From: DASXRA01 sp036558905
GTDB lineage: Bacteria; Actinomycetota; Actinomycetes; Mycobacteriales; Jatrophihabitantaceae
DNA length: 18,824 nt
Reading direction: 5' to 3'
Assembly: GCA_036558905.1 (NCBI GenBank)
Contig: DATBER010000189.1
Span: forward strand, 1-18,824
Part shown: piece after piece, positions 1-7,175 of the stretch
Layout: every line of letters begins with the position of its first letter
How positions within the stretch are numbered: the stretch's first letter is position 1
Notes under the pieces: model-generated
Told to the model about the DNA's origin: nothing
The model's database searches: none
The model's input: the letters and a program-made list of their open reading frames with translations, nothing else
Translations under genes and position numbers: made by a program

Positions 1-48
1 CGCGCGGAACTCGGCCGATACATGGCGGTGGCCGAAGCCGCGATGTAG
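1..48 (+). CDS. 3' end of an unidentified gene (partial)
   Basis: The first frame is open from the window edge to a TAG at 46-48 and encodes the tail RAELGRYMAVAEAAM. The residues (alanine-rich, with G/C-ending codons) suit the C-terminal helix of a high-GC actinobacterial protein. With only 15 codons the protein cannot be identified and an accidental open frame cannot be excluded. Confidence 0.3.
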   Translation, partial: RAELGRYMAVAEAAM

Positions 49-541
49 GGAAACACCCGATGCGGCGCACCGCGCGAGCGTCAGATCATGACATGCGCCG
101 CAGATCTGCCTCGTCGAGTGCTATACACGCACATCGCCGAACCAGGACTGGTGGAGTCAGCGGCTCGCCTCGACGCGGCGGTCGCGAAGCCTGGGGGGCG
201 CGGCCGTCGCGTCGAGTTGTCACCGCGTGGGCAAGCTCCCACGCCTCGGCGCGCGCCGGTGACACCCGCGTTGTCCGGATTGACCGCGTGACTTGCGGCC
301 AAGGCTTCGCTCTCGGCAGTTGGTTGGCCTACCTTGTCGCTGCGGGTTGAGAACAGACCTCGTCCGACCCGCAGAGCTCGGTGGCGGCGTCGATGCCGGC
401 CGGCTCACCTTCAGAGGCGGCCATGCCTATCGACGTAGTCGAGCTGTCGACTGCTACCCGCGGCGGGTGCGACCGGACGACGCGATGTCCAGCCCTACCG
501 TGCGCGGCTGGTCAGCGAGCGCCGGAGAGCGACCGCACGCG
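49..541. other. Non-coding or decayed stretch with no convincing gene
   Basis: Several short open frames cross these ~490 bases on both strands, but all are rich in Arg/Pro/Ser with no family motif, as expected from chance frames in GC-rich DNA. The best is at 88-291 (67 codons, starting MTCAADLPRR); its first half has a protein-like composition but I recognise nothing in it. A 10-bp palindrome, GCAGATCTGC, lies at 100-109. Because the next gene is a pseudogene, this stretch may be decayed coding DNA too. Confidence 0.4.
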
Positions 542-1311
542 ATGACGACCACGCCCGCGCTGCAGCCGCAGGGCTTCGCAACTTCTGATCCGGAAATCGC
601 TCAGCAGTTCCTGATCGACGCCCACCTGGACAACCGGATGCGGCTGTCCGGGCCGGCGACCCGGTTCCGGTTGCGCGTCAGCCGGCTGGATCCGGGCCCG
701 TCTCGATCGACGAGTTCGAGCTGACCATGGCGACGCGGTTCAGCTATACGCCGATCACTCGCCCCGCATCGCTGTCGGCGGCCCGGCACTGGCAGCAGCT
801 CGTCGACTACGTCGCGGCTACGCTGATGCGCAGCCCGGACGCGACCAGCCCACTGGTGCTCGGCAATACAGCGCGGCTGCTGGCCGCGGCAGCGTTGAGC
901 ACCTTCCCCAACACGGCCGTTCTCACCTCGACGATCGCGGACCACCACGACGCCCACCCGGCTGCGCTTCGCCGCGCCATCGCCTACATCGAGACCAACC
1001 CCGATCTCGACGTCGGCCTGCTCGACATCGCGCGCGTGGCCCGCGTCAGCCCGCGCGCCGTGCAACTCGCATTCCGGCACCATCTCGACACGACCCCGAT
1101 GGCCTACTTGCGTCGCATCCGCCCCGACCGCGCCCACGCCGACCTGCTGGCCGCCGGCCCGGACGACGGCGCCACCGTCACCGCCGTGGCCGCTCGCCGG
1201 GGATTCCGTAGCTCGAGCCGCTTCACGGCGCACTACCACGCCGCCTACGGCCAACCGCCCAGCCGCATCCTGCACGCTGACCGGCCCGAGTCGCTTTCGT
1301 ATCCGGCATAG
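542..1311 (+). pseudogene. AraC-family transcriptional regulator, internally deleted and frameshifted
   Basis: The start at 542 opens a frame reading MTTTPALQPQGFATSDPEIA and then QQFLIDAHLDNRMRLSG, typical of the N-terminus of actinobacterial AraC regulators (AraC-binding-like domain plus C-terminal HTH). Near 694-699 (gggccc) the family-like reading moves to another frame (GPVSIDEFELTMATRFSY), consistent with loss of one base. Right after FSY, near 744, the text jumps to TPITRPASLSAARHWQQLV, which normally lies about 90 residues further on, so most of the sensory domain is gone. The DNA-binding half is intact to the TAG at 1309-1311: two HTH motifs, LLDIARVARVSPRAVQLAF and VTAVAARRGFRSSSRFTAHY. 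The family is usually about 310-330 residues. An ATG at 728 or nearby could still express a free HTH domain of about 194 residues. No strong ribosome-binding site precedes 542. Confidence 0.75.
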
Positions 1312-1621
1312 GCGCCGTTCGTTCTGGCCGGTAGCGGCATGTGCACCGTCGAGGTTCACTGACCCCGAAAGCACCCGACCGGCACAGCGCACGATGCCAT
1401 ATCTCGGTCCCGGGTACCTCGTTGGCCGTCCCGGACCGTGCCGGACGCTATCCGGCCGCCCGTGCCACGGCGACGTGGTTCTGGTCTACCCCCCCGAGGC
1501 CAGAACCACGTCGCTGGCACGTTGTCCCGTCGGACCGCCTCATCGAGTTCCACCGATCGCACTACGGTGCACCGCCCACCCAAACGCCGCGCAGCTGACG
1601 GGGCGAACCTGCGGCAGCGCA
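1312..1621. other. Intergenic region between convergent units
   Basis: About 310 bases separate the end of the AraC pseudogene from the 3' end of the minus-strand operon. Apart from the hairpin at 1462-1520 I see no gene. Open frames here read through the hairpin and carry no recognisable protein signature. Confidence 0.5.
1462..1520. terminator. Strong hairpin, candidate bidirectional terminator
   Basis: The left arm 1470-1484 (GCGACGTGGTTCTGG) is perfectly complementary to 1500-1514 (CCAGAACCACGTCGC) across a 15-nt C-rich loop (1485-1499). The stem extends six more pairs (GTGCCA 1462-1467 with TGGCAC 1515-1520) past a two-base bulge (CG, 1468-1469), giving 21 pairs. It sits between convergent units, where a shared terminator is expected. 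There is no T-tract, but actinobacterial terminators often lack one. A palindromic repeat element is the alternative. Confidence 0.6.
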
Positions 1622-1819
1622 TCAGCCCAGGTCGCGCAACGCTCGCCAGTGTCGGCGTCGGTATGTCGATACGGCCCTGCGGGTGCCGGCGGTAAGCACG
1701 CCGCGCCTCGGTTTGTCGCCGGTCGGTGCGGTGCGGGTCATCCGGCGCGCCTCCGCCTCCTCCAGCAGACGCTGGATCCGGTAATCGGCCTCGGGTTGGG
1801 TCAGGTATCCGGGGAGCAT
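1622..1819 (-). CDS. Small basic protein, 65 residues, unknown function
   Basis: The start at 1819 is chosen because an excellent Shine-Dalgarno, GGGGGAGGTGATCGAC, ends directly before the ATG. The protein begins MLPGYLTQPEADYRIQRLLE, forms a predicted amphipathic helix to about residue 28 (EEAEARRMTR), then has an Arg-rich tail ending HWRALRDLG. Overall it is strongly basic with no cysteine, signal peptide or membrane segment. It starts 5 nt after the MaoC-like stop codon and its ribosome-binding site overlaps that gene's end, so it is probably translationally coupled and the last gene of the operon. I do not recognise the family; short proteins with an acidic N-terminal helix and a basic tail are common in actinobacteria. 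An in-frame upstream extension to 2026 is antisense-like and runs inside the MaoC-like gene, so it is rejected. Confidence 0.65.
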   Translation of the reverse strand: MLPGYLTQPEADYRIQRLLEEAEARRMTRTAPTGDKPRRGVLTAGTRRAVSTYRRRHWRALRDLG

Positions 1820-1824
1820 GTCGA

Positions 1825-2268
1825 TCACCTCCCCCGGCTTCTGGTCGCCGGCGAGGGCTCGGCGGGCACTCGATACACGTGGGCGTCGCCGTCGAGGACG
1901 ACGACGCCCGCGCTGTTCGTGACCGTGGTCCGGAGCCGGACCACGGGCTTGGTGGCGTGCCGCTCGAGCACCTCGACCTCGGCCGTGATCTGGTCGCCCG
2001 GCCGGACCGGCGCCAGGAAGTTCCACGCCGTGCGCAAGAACACGCTGCCGGGTCCGGGCAGATCCTCGGCGACGACGGCGTTGAGGAGACCGGACGTCAC
2101 ACCACCCTGGACGATGAGCCCGCCGAACCGGCTGGCGGCGGCGAGCTCCTCGTCGTAGTGCAGTGGATTGCGGTCGCCGGTCAGCTCGGTGAACAGCTCG
2201 ATGTCGCGGCGCGACACGGTACGGCTGCGCCGGGCACTGCTGCCGACGGCCGGCATCAGTGCGGTCAT
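1825..2268 (-). CDS. MaoC-like hydratase (hot-dog fold)
   Basis: This 147-residue protein matches the MaoC/PhaJ class of (R)-specific enoyl-CoA hydratases, which hydrate trans-2-enoyl-CoA to (R)-3-hydroxyacyl-CoA in the cytoplasm. The hydratase signature TGDRNPLHYDEELAAASRFG holds the family's catalytic Asp32 and His37. It is followed by GGLIVQGGVTSG and the beta strand VRPGDQITAEVEV. The family often has His in VHG; here that position is Gln (IVQGG), so the substrate may not be a standard acyl-CoA. The length fits a single hot-dog domain. Its ATG overlaps the OsmC stop codon as ATGA (2265-2268), and a small basic protein follows 5 nt downstream. The family assignment is firm; the substrate is unknown. 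The N-terminal 15 residues could be shorter if a later start is used. Confidence 0.88.
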   Translation of the reverse strand: MTALMPAVGSSARRSRTVSRRDIELFTELTGDRNPLHYDEELAAASRFGGLIVQGGVTSGLLNAVVAEDLPGPGSVFLRTAWNFLAPVRPGDQITAEVEVLERHATKPVVRLRTTVTNSAGVVVLDGDAHVYRVPAEPSPATRSRGR

Positions 2269-2834
2269 TCGGTTGCGACCTCGATGCTGACCGGCACCTG
2301 GCTGGTGATGACGTCGTACACGGCCGACCGGGCCCGGGACTGCTCGACGATCTCGCGCAGCGTCTCGGCCGGTGCGTCGCCCTTGACCGTGAACCGCACG
2401 GCGATGTTCTGGTAGCCGTTACGGACCTCCGGGTCGAGACCGAGGATGCCGTTGAGGTCGATGTCGCCGCTGACGGTGGAGTGCACCTCGGTGAGCCGAA
2501 CGCCCCGAGCCGCGGCGATGTTGGCCAATCCGGCGGTCAGGCAGGCGGCCAGTGCGTGCAGCACGTACTCGACTGGGGTGGGTTTGTTGTCGCGGCCGAC
2601 GAGCACGGCCGGGTGGTCGGCGTCGAAGTGGAAGCTGCGTTCGTGCGCGCGCTCCTCGCCGACGCCGTAGAAGCCGTCGATGGTGCTTCGGTTGTGGGTT
2701 CCGCTGAGCCACTGGTTGCGGGCCCGGAACTGGAATCGGGCGGCTTCGGGTGCGGCCTTGACCGCGTCGAGCGTGGCGAACAGGGTGGCGGTGTCGACGC
2801 CGTTGCTGGTCGACTCGTTGACGGTGCTGGTCAT
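2265..2834 (-). CDS. OsmC/Ohr-family protein
   Basis: This 189-residue protein has the OsmC-family layout: an N-terminal beta region, then the central helix with TPVEYVLHALAACLTAGLA containing Cys98, and a C-terminal alpha/beta half (SGDIDLNGILGLDPEVRNGY, then LREIVEQSRARSAVYDVIT). OsmC and Ohr proteins are thiol peroxidases that reduce organic hydroperoxides with two cysteines about 60-70 residues apart. Only Cys98 is present here; the second position is Ser170 (ARSAVYD). That places it in the single-cysteine OsmC-like subgroup, whose function is less clear, and classical peroxidase activity should not be assumed. A good ribosome-binding site (AAGGAGCACCGAA) precedes the ATG. It lies 44 nt after the flavoprotein stop and overlaps the MaoC-like gene by 4 nt. 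Confidence 0.9.
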   Translation of the reverse strand: MTSTVNESTSNGVDTATLFATLDAVKAAPEAARFQFRARNQWLSGTHNRSTIDGFYGVGEERAHERSFHFDADHPAVLVGRDNKPTPVEYVLHALAACLTAGLANIAAARGVRLTEVHSTVSGDIDLNGILGLDPEVRNGYQNIAVRFTVKGDAPAETLREIVEQSRARSAVYDVITSQVPVSIEVATE

Positions 2835-2878
2835 TTCGGTGCTCCTTCTGGTGTGCGCCGTCTGCGACGCGTTGTGGG

Positions 2879-4081
2879 CTACGCGGTGGCGAGCTGGTGC
2901 TCGCCGCCGTGGACTAGGGATGGCCGGGCGGCCAACTCGGCCGCTTCGGCGTCGAGGGCGCGGGCCAGCCGCTTCTGCAGCACGACGAACTCCGCGACCG
3001 GCGGGTATCCGGCGAGTGCGACGGTCAGCTCGAAGACGGGGCGCAACGCGCGATCACGCCGGCGCTGGTAGCCGGCCAGGGCGATGTCGGGATCGAGGTC
3101 GCCTCGCAGGGCGTGGTGCAGAGCGGTCGCGAGCAGCTCGGCGTCTCGGTATGCGTCGGACAGGCCGTGGCCGGTGACCGCGTCGCGGTGGTAGCCGGCG
3201 TCGCCGACCAGGGCCCAGCCCGGGCCGTGGGCCTGGCGCAGGTAGTTCGGGGTACGCAGCATGCCCATGACCGGCGACGTGCGCCGTGCCGGGCGCAGGC
3301 GGGCTGCCAGTTCGGGCGCGGTTCGTTGCAGGTACGCCGCGAACGCGTCCTCGCGGGACGCCGCGCTGCGCCGGGCCGCACGCGCATCCTCAGCCGGGCT
3401 GCTGATCCAGATGCAGACCTCGCCGTGGTGGGTGGGAAACACCCCGGTGAGCGCTCCGTCGGAGACGATGAGGTCGATGCCCGGCCAGGACAGGTCCGCG
3501 AAGTATGCGTACTGCACAGCACCGGGGGCGCCACGGTCCTCGACGACTTCGGCGCCGACCGAGCGAGCTGTCCGCGAGCCGAGCCCATCGGCGCCGACGA
3601 CGAACCGCGCGGCGAGGTCGACCGGCGCAGCGCCGCGGTCGTGTCCGTACACCCCGACGGCCCGACCGGCATCGTCGACGTGCACGCCCTTGACCGTGAC
3701 ACCGAAGCGCAGCTGGGCCCCGGCGCCGGCCGCGGCGTCCGCGACGAGTGTGTCGAGAACGTAGCGACGCGGCGCGACGAGCAGGTCGACCCCGGCGCTG
3801 TACTTCACCGTACGGGTGACGGATTCGTCCGGAGTGGTGAACGTGATCTGGCGAAGGGCCGGCGCCCCGCTGTTCAGGACCGCGTCGAGCAGTCCCCACC
3901 GGTGCAGTTGCACGACGCCGGGCCGGGCGATCTGGTGGGTCGACAGCGTGTCACTCGGCAAGATGTCCCGGTCGACGAGTACGACGTCGTAGCCCTGCCG
4001 GGCCAGCAGGAGCGCGGTGGCCGCACCGGCGGCTCGGGCCCCGACGACCACGACGTCGTGGGTGTGGCGTAACGACTGCAT
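2879..4081 (-). CDS. FAD-dependent oxidoreductase (PHBH-type flavoprotein)
   Basis: The 400-residue product has the p-hydroxybenzoate hydroxylase fold. It shows the Rossmann motif DVVVVGARAAGAATALLLAR (residues 9-28) with acidic Asp37 (VLVDRD) for the ADP ribose, the DG motif FVVGADGLGSRTARS (160-174), and the GD motif WALVGDAGYHRDAVTGHGLS (289-308). The family includes aromatic hydroxylases, halogenases and prenyl reductases; the AGYHRD variant is common in uncharacterised actinobacterial monooxygenase-like proteins. It has no signal peptide or membrane segment and is probably cytoplasmic. It opens the minus-strand operon and faces the LuxR-family regulator. No clear ribosome-binding site precedes 4081. 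A second in-frame ATG at 4108 (adding MGPRPYKFA) is possible; 4081 is preferred because the fold begins right after it. The substrate is unknown. Confidence 0.88.
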   Translation of the reverse strand: MQSLRHTHDVVVVGARAAGAATALLLARQGYDVVLVDRDILPSDTLSTHQIARPGVVQLHRWGLLDAVLNSGAPALRQITFTTPDESVTRTVKYSAGVDLLVAPRRYVLDTLVADAAAGAGAQLRFGVTVKGVHVDDAGRAVGVYGHDRGAAPVDLAARFVVGADGLGSRTARSVGAEVVEDRGAPGAVQYAYFADLSWPGIDLIVSDGALTGVFPTHHGEVCIWISSPAEDARAARRSAASREDAFAAYLQRTAPELAARLRPARRTSPVMGMLRTPNYLRQAHGPGWALVGDAGYHRDAVTGHGLSDAYRDAELLATALHHALRGDLDPDIALAGYQRRRDRALRPVFELTVALAGYPPVAEFVVLQKRLARALDAEAAELAARPSLVHGGEHQLATA

Positions 4082-4121
4082 GGCAAATTTGTACGGTCGC
4101 GGGCCCATCCACCGGATCCGT

Positions 4122-4135
4122 TGTCGGTACCGACA
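4122..4135. promoter_or_regulatory. 14-bp perfect palindrome in divergent upstream region, candidate operator
   Basis: TGTCGGTACCGACA is a perfect palindrome located 41 nt upstream of the flavoprotein start (4081) and about 60 nt upstream of the preferred regulator start (4196). A symmetric 14-mer between divergent genes, one of them an HTH regulator, is a good candidate for the regulator's own binding site. A related half-like sequence, GATACCGAGA, follows at about 4147-4156. I cannot assign -35/-10 hexamers with confidence. Confidence 0.5.
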
Positions 4136-4195
4136 TCGGGCGGGCAGATACCGAGATCGAGCTCGCTGCCGACCCACCGATGCGACAATCCGTGG

Positions 4196-6811
4196 GTGGG
4201 CGGCGGGGCGATCCTCGAACGCGAGCAGGAGCTCGAGGCGCTGGCCGCCGCAGCCGTGGAGGCGCGGGCCGGAGACGGTTCGGTCGTGCTCATCGCCGGC
4301 GAGGCCGGCATCGGCAAGTCGAGCCTGGTCGACGTCGTCGGATCCGTGCTTTCCTCCGAAATCCGCCTTCTCGTAGGCCATTGCGACGATCTCGCCACGC
4401 CGCGAGTGCTCGGGCCACTCCGAGACCTGACGAGCAGCGTGGGCAGTGCGCTGAGGCACGCGCTCGAGTCCCGCGACGGGAGCCGGGTGAGCGACGCGCT
4501 GCGCGCCGAGCTGGACCGTCCGGAGGAGCCGGTCGTGCTCGTCGTCGAGGACGTGCACTGGGCCGACGAGGCAACGCTGGACGTGCTGCGATTCCTGGTC
4601 CGGCGGATCGCCAGCCTGCCGGCCGTTCTGGTGCTGACCTACCGGGACGTGGAGCTGGCGAGCGGCCATCCGCTGCAGCAGCTGCTCGGCCTGGCCGCGA
4701 GCACGCCCCGGCTGCGGAGGTTGGCGCCGGCGCGCCTGTCCGCGCAAGCCGTCCGTCAGCTGGGCGCCCATACCGGGATGGACAGCGAGCAGGTGTTCGC
4801 GGTCACCTCCGGCAACCCGTTCTTCGTCGCGGAGGTTTTCGCGTCCGGCGACGTGGGCGGCGTGCCGCACACCGTCGCCGAGGCGGTACGGGCCCGGCTC
4901 GGCGATCTCGACGGGCCGACCCGCGACGCGGTCGAGCAACTCGCGGTGATCCCGTCCGCGGCGGAGCGATGGCTCGTGGACGCGGTCGTGCCCGGGGGGC
5001 TCGCGTCGCTCACCTTGGCCGAGCGGCGCGGCGTGCTGACCGTCTACCCGACGCGGGTCGCGTTCGCGCACGAGCTGGCCCGCCGGGCCGTCGTCGACTC
5101 CATGCCGGCCGCCCGACAGGTGGCCTGCAACCAGGCTGTACTTTCGGCGTTGCTCGAGCGCGGGGAAGGGGTCGACCTGTCGCGGGTCGTCCACCACGCC
5201 GCACGGGCCGGCGACGACGATGTGATCGCCCGACACGGCCCGGCGGCCGCCCGGGAGGCCGCCGCGGCCGGATCGCACCGCGAGGCGGTCGCCCACTACC
5301 GGCTGGTGCTCGATCACCGGCACCTGTTCCCGCCCGACGAGCAGGCCGATCTCCTCGACGGGTACGCGGTCGAGTGCCACACCGTGGGGCGCACCGACGT
5401 CGGCGTTCCGGCCCTGGAGGAGGCCGTCCGGCTGCGCCGAACGCTCGGCGACCCGCGCAAGCTGGGGCTGAGCCTGCGCTGGCTGTCGCGGATCCATTGG
5501 TGGGCCGGATCCCGCGCAGCGGCGGAGACGTGCGGCGCGGAAGCGATCGAGGTGCTCGAGTCGGCCGGCGACCGTCAAGCCCTGGCACTCGCGCTGAGCA
5601 ACCAGTCGCAGCTGCACATGCTGGCCGGCCGCCGCGCCGAGTGCGTCGCGATCGGACGGCGGGCGGTAGCGATGGCGCGCGAGGTCGGCGATGCCGCGGT
5701 GCTGTCACACGCCCTGAACAACGTGGGCACGGCGTTGTGGGACAGCGGCGCCCCCGAGGGCGGAACCATGCTGGAGGACAGCCTTTCGGTGGCCCTCGAC
5801 GCCGGCGAGGTCGAGCACGCCTGCCGCGCGTATGTGAACATCGTCTGGCACCTCTTGGACGTGCTTCGCTTCGCCGAGGCCGACCGCATCCTGGACGACG
5901 CCATCGAGCTGGCCGAGGACGCCGAGTTCGACGGCTTCCGCCGATACCTCGTGCTGACGCGGAGCATGGTGTACCTGGCCCGCGGCTGGTGGGACGAGGC
6001 CGAGCGCGAGATCCAGTGGGCGGTCGACGCCGAGCCGATCATCCGCTGCCCGGCGCTCGTCGTGCTCGGTACGGTCCGGGCTCGGCGGGGCCTGGACGGC
6101 GTCGAGCTGCTGGACCAAGCCTGGAGCGTCGCCCTGCAGCTCGGCGAGGCGCAACGCACCGGACATGCGGCGACGGCCCTGCTCGAGGCGGCGTGGCTGC
6201 GCGGCGACGCGCCCCGGGTCGCATCCATCGTGGCGCCGGTCTATGAGGACGTGCGCCGCTTCGGTCGTCTTTCGGCGGTGGCCGAGCTCGGATATCTGAT
6301 GCGGCTCGCGGGCCGGGCCGTGCCGATCGACGACTCCGGGCACCCGTACGCCCGGCTGGCGCAGGGGCACTGGCGCGAGGCGGCCGAGGCGTGGGAGCGC
6401 GCCGGCTGCCCGTACGAGGAGGCGCTCGCCCGCGCCCAGAGCTCTGACGCCGCCGACCTGCTGAGTGCCCTCGCCGCGCTCGATGCCCTCGGCGCCGAAC
6501 CGCTGGCCCGCCGTGTCCGGCTTCGGCTGAGGGAGCTCGGCGTCAGCCGTATCCCGCGGGGCCGCGTCCAGGCCACCCGGGACAATCCCGCCGGACTCAC
6601 CGAGCGGCAGACCGACGTGATCCGCTTGCTCTGCGAAGGACTGACCAACGCCGAGATCGCGGCGCGGCTGGTGCTGTCCGTCCGCACCGTCGACACGCAT
6701 GTCGGCGCGATCCTGAACAAGCTCGGCGCGAAGACGAGACGCGACGCGGCCGCGCGCGCGAAAGCCCTCGGATTGCTGGACGTTCAGGCCGGCCCGAACC
6801 GGACGAGTTAG
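4196..6811 (+). CDS. LuxR-family large ATP-binding regulator (LAL) no. 1
   Basis: With the GTG at 4196 the product is 871 residues. The N-terminal AAA/NACHT-like ATPase has Walker A GEAGIGKS (35-42) and Walker B VVLVVEDVHWADE (113-125). A long helical, TPR-like middle follows (for example LALALSNQSQLHMLAGRRAE and VLSHALNNVGTALWDSG). The C-terminus is a LuxR/GerE HTH: GLTERQTDVIRLLCEGLTNA, then EIAARLVLSVRTVDTHVGAI. LAL proteins usually activate neighbouring biosynthetic or catabolic genes when a ligand or ATP is bound. It is divergent from the flavoprotein operon. The start is uncertain: the frame is open to a TTG at 4121, but that start would put the palindrome inside the coding region and add residues unlike the family's usual beginning, which is close to ILEREQELEAL. 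No strong ribosome-binding site is seen at either start. Confidence 0.9.
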   Translation: MGGGAILEREQELEALAAAAVEARAGDGSVVLIAGEAGIGKSSLVDVVGSVLSSEIRLLVGHCDDLATPRVLGPLRDLTSSVGSALRHALESRDGSRVSDALRAELDRPEEPVVLVVEDVHWADEATLDVLRFLVRRIASLPAVLVLTYRDVELASGHPLQQLLGLAASTPRLRRLAPARLSAQAVRQLGAHTGMDSEQVFAVTSGNPFFVAEVFASGDVGGVPHTVAEAVRARLGDLDGPTRDAVEQLAVIPSAAERWLVDAVVPGGLASLTLAERRGVLTVYPTRVAFAHELARRAVVDSMPAARQVACNQAVLSALLERGEGVDLSRVVHHAARAGDDDVIARHGPAAAREAAAAGSHREAVAHYRLVLDHRHLFPPDEQADLLDGYAVECHTVGRTDVGVPALEEAVRLRRTLGDPRKLGLSLRWLSRIHWWAGSRAAAETCGAEAIEVLESAGDRQALALALSNQSQLHMLAGRRAECVAIGRRAVAMAREVGDAAVLSHALNNVGTALWDSGAPEGGTMLEDSLSVALDAGEVEHACRAYVNIVWHLLDVLRFAEADRILDDAIELAEDAEFDGFRRYLVLTRSMVYLARGWWDEAEREIQWAVDAEPIIRCPALVVLGTVRARRGLDGVELLDQAWSVALQLGEAQRTGHAATALLEAAWLRGDAPRVASIVAPVYEDVRRFGRLSAVAELGYLMRLAGRAVPIDDSGHPYARLAQGHWREAAEAWERAGCPYEEALARAQSSDAADLLSALAALDALGAEPLARRVRLRLRELGVSRIPRGRVQATRDNPAGLTERQTDVIRLLCEGLTNAEIAARLVLSVRTVDTHVGAILNKLGAKTRRDAAARAKALGLLDVQAGPNRTS

Positions 6812-6817
6812 CGCCAT

Positions 6818-6839
6818 CCGCCCAGGGCGTGCTGGGCGG
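6818..6839 (+). terminator. Hairpin terminator after LAL no. 1
   Basis: CCGCCCAG (6818-6825) pairs perfectly with CTGGGCGG (6832-6839) around the 6-nt loop GGCGTG. It begins 7 nt after the regulator's stop codon. There is no T-tract, as is common in high-GC actinobacteria. Confidence 0.6.
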
Positions 6840-6920
6840 GCTTCCACCACGTGGGGCGGGTTATGGCCCTTGCTCGCTGCCCGCGCGGCGAGAGACGATC
6901 GGCGCGACGCCAACCAGGAC

Positions 6921-7166
6921 ATGATCATCGACACCCCGTCGGAGGGTGCGCCGGCGATCAGCGTCCTTCCCGTCTTCGACGGAGACCGGCGCCAGACGAT
7001 CCTCTACCTGCAGCACGTAATGGGCGCGGTCCTGAAGCGCCCGTACGAGAGAAGCTTCGAGATGCTCAGCCAGCGCGAGCACGCGCTCGACAAGATCGAG
7101 AAGGTGTGCCGCAGGGAGGAGGGGTACACGGACGCGCTCAACCGGCGGTTCGCCGACAGCAGTTAG
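6921..7166 (+). CDS. Small protein, 81 residues, unknown function
   Basis: The frame from ATG 6921 has strongly G/C-biased third positions and a balanced composition, unlike the Arg/Pro-rich chance frames around it. It begins MIIDTPSEGAPAISVLPVFD, then has a helical stretch (RRQTILYLQHVMGAVLKRPY, then FEMLSQREHALDKIEKVCRR), and ends NRRFADSS. It is mixed-charge and soluble, with one cysteine and no signal peptide or membrane span. In-frame upstream starts (TTG at 6870, giving 98 residues) exist. Only a weak AGG lies before 6921. It is alone between the regulator's terminator and the convergent 3' end of the envelope operon, 9 nt away. I do not recognise the family. Confidence 0.55.
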   Translation: MIIDTPSEGAPAISVLPVFDGDRRQTILYLQHVMGAVLKRPYERSFEMLSQREHALDKIEKVCRREEGYTDALNRRFADSS

Positions 7167-7175
7167 CGCATCGAC

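Noticed and set aside
435..457. Imperfect inverted repeat GTAGTCGA / TCGACTGCTAC
   Set aside because: Short arms with a 3-nt bulge, not near a functional gene; too weak to call an operator or terminator.
4121..4195. TTG at 4121 as the start of LAL no. 1
   Set aside because: It would place the palindrome in the coding region and add Ser/Pro-rich residues with no family likeness; GTG 4196 is preferred, though not proven.
4082..5617. Long minus-strand open frame extending the flavoprotein frame upstream across LAL no. 1
   Set aside because: It is antisense to a clear regulator gene, its residues are Arg/Gly/His-rich with no family motif, and the flavoprotein fold starts right after the ATG at 4081.
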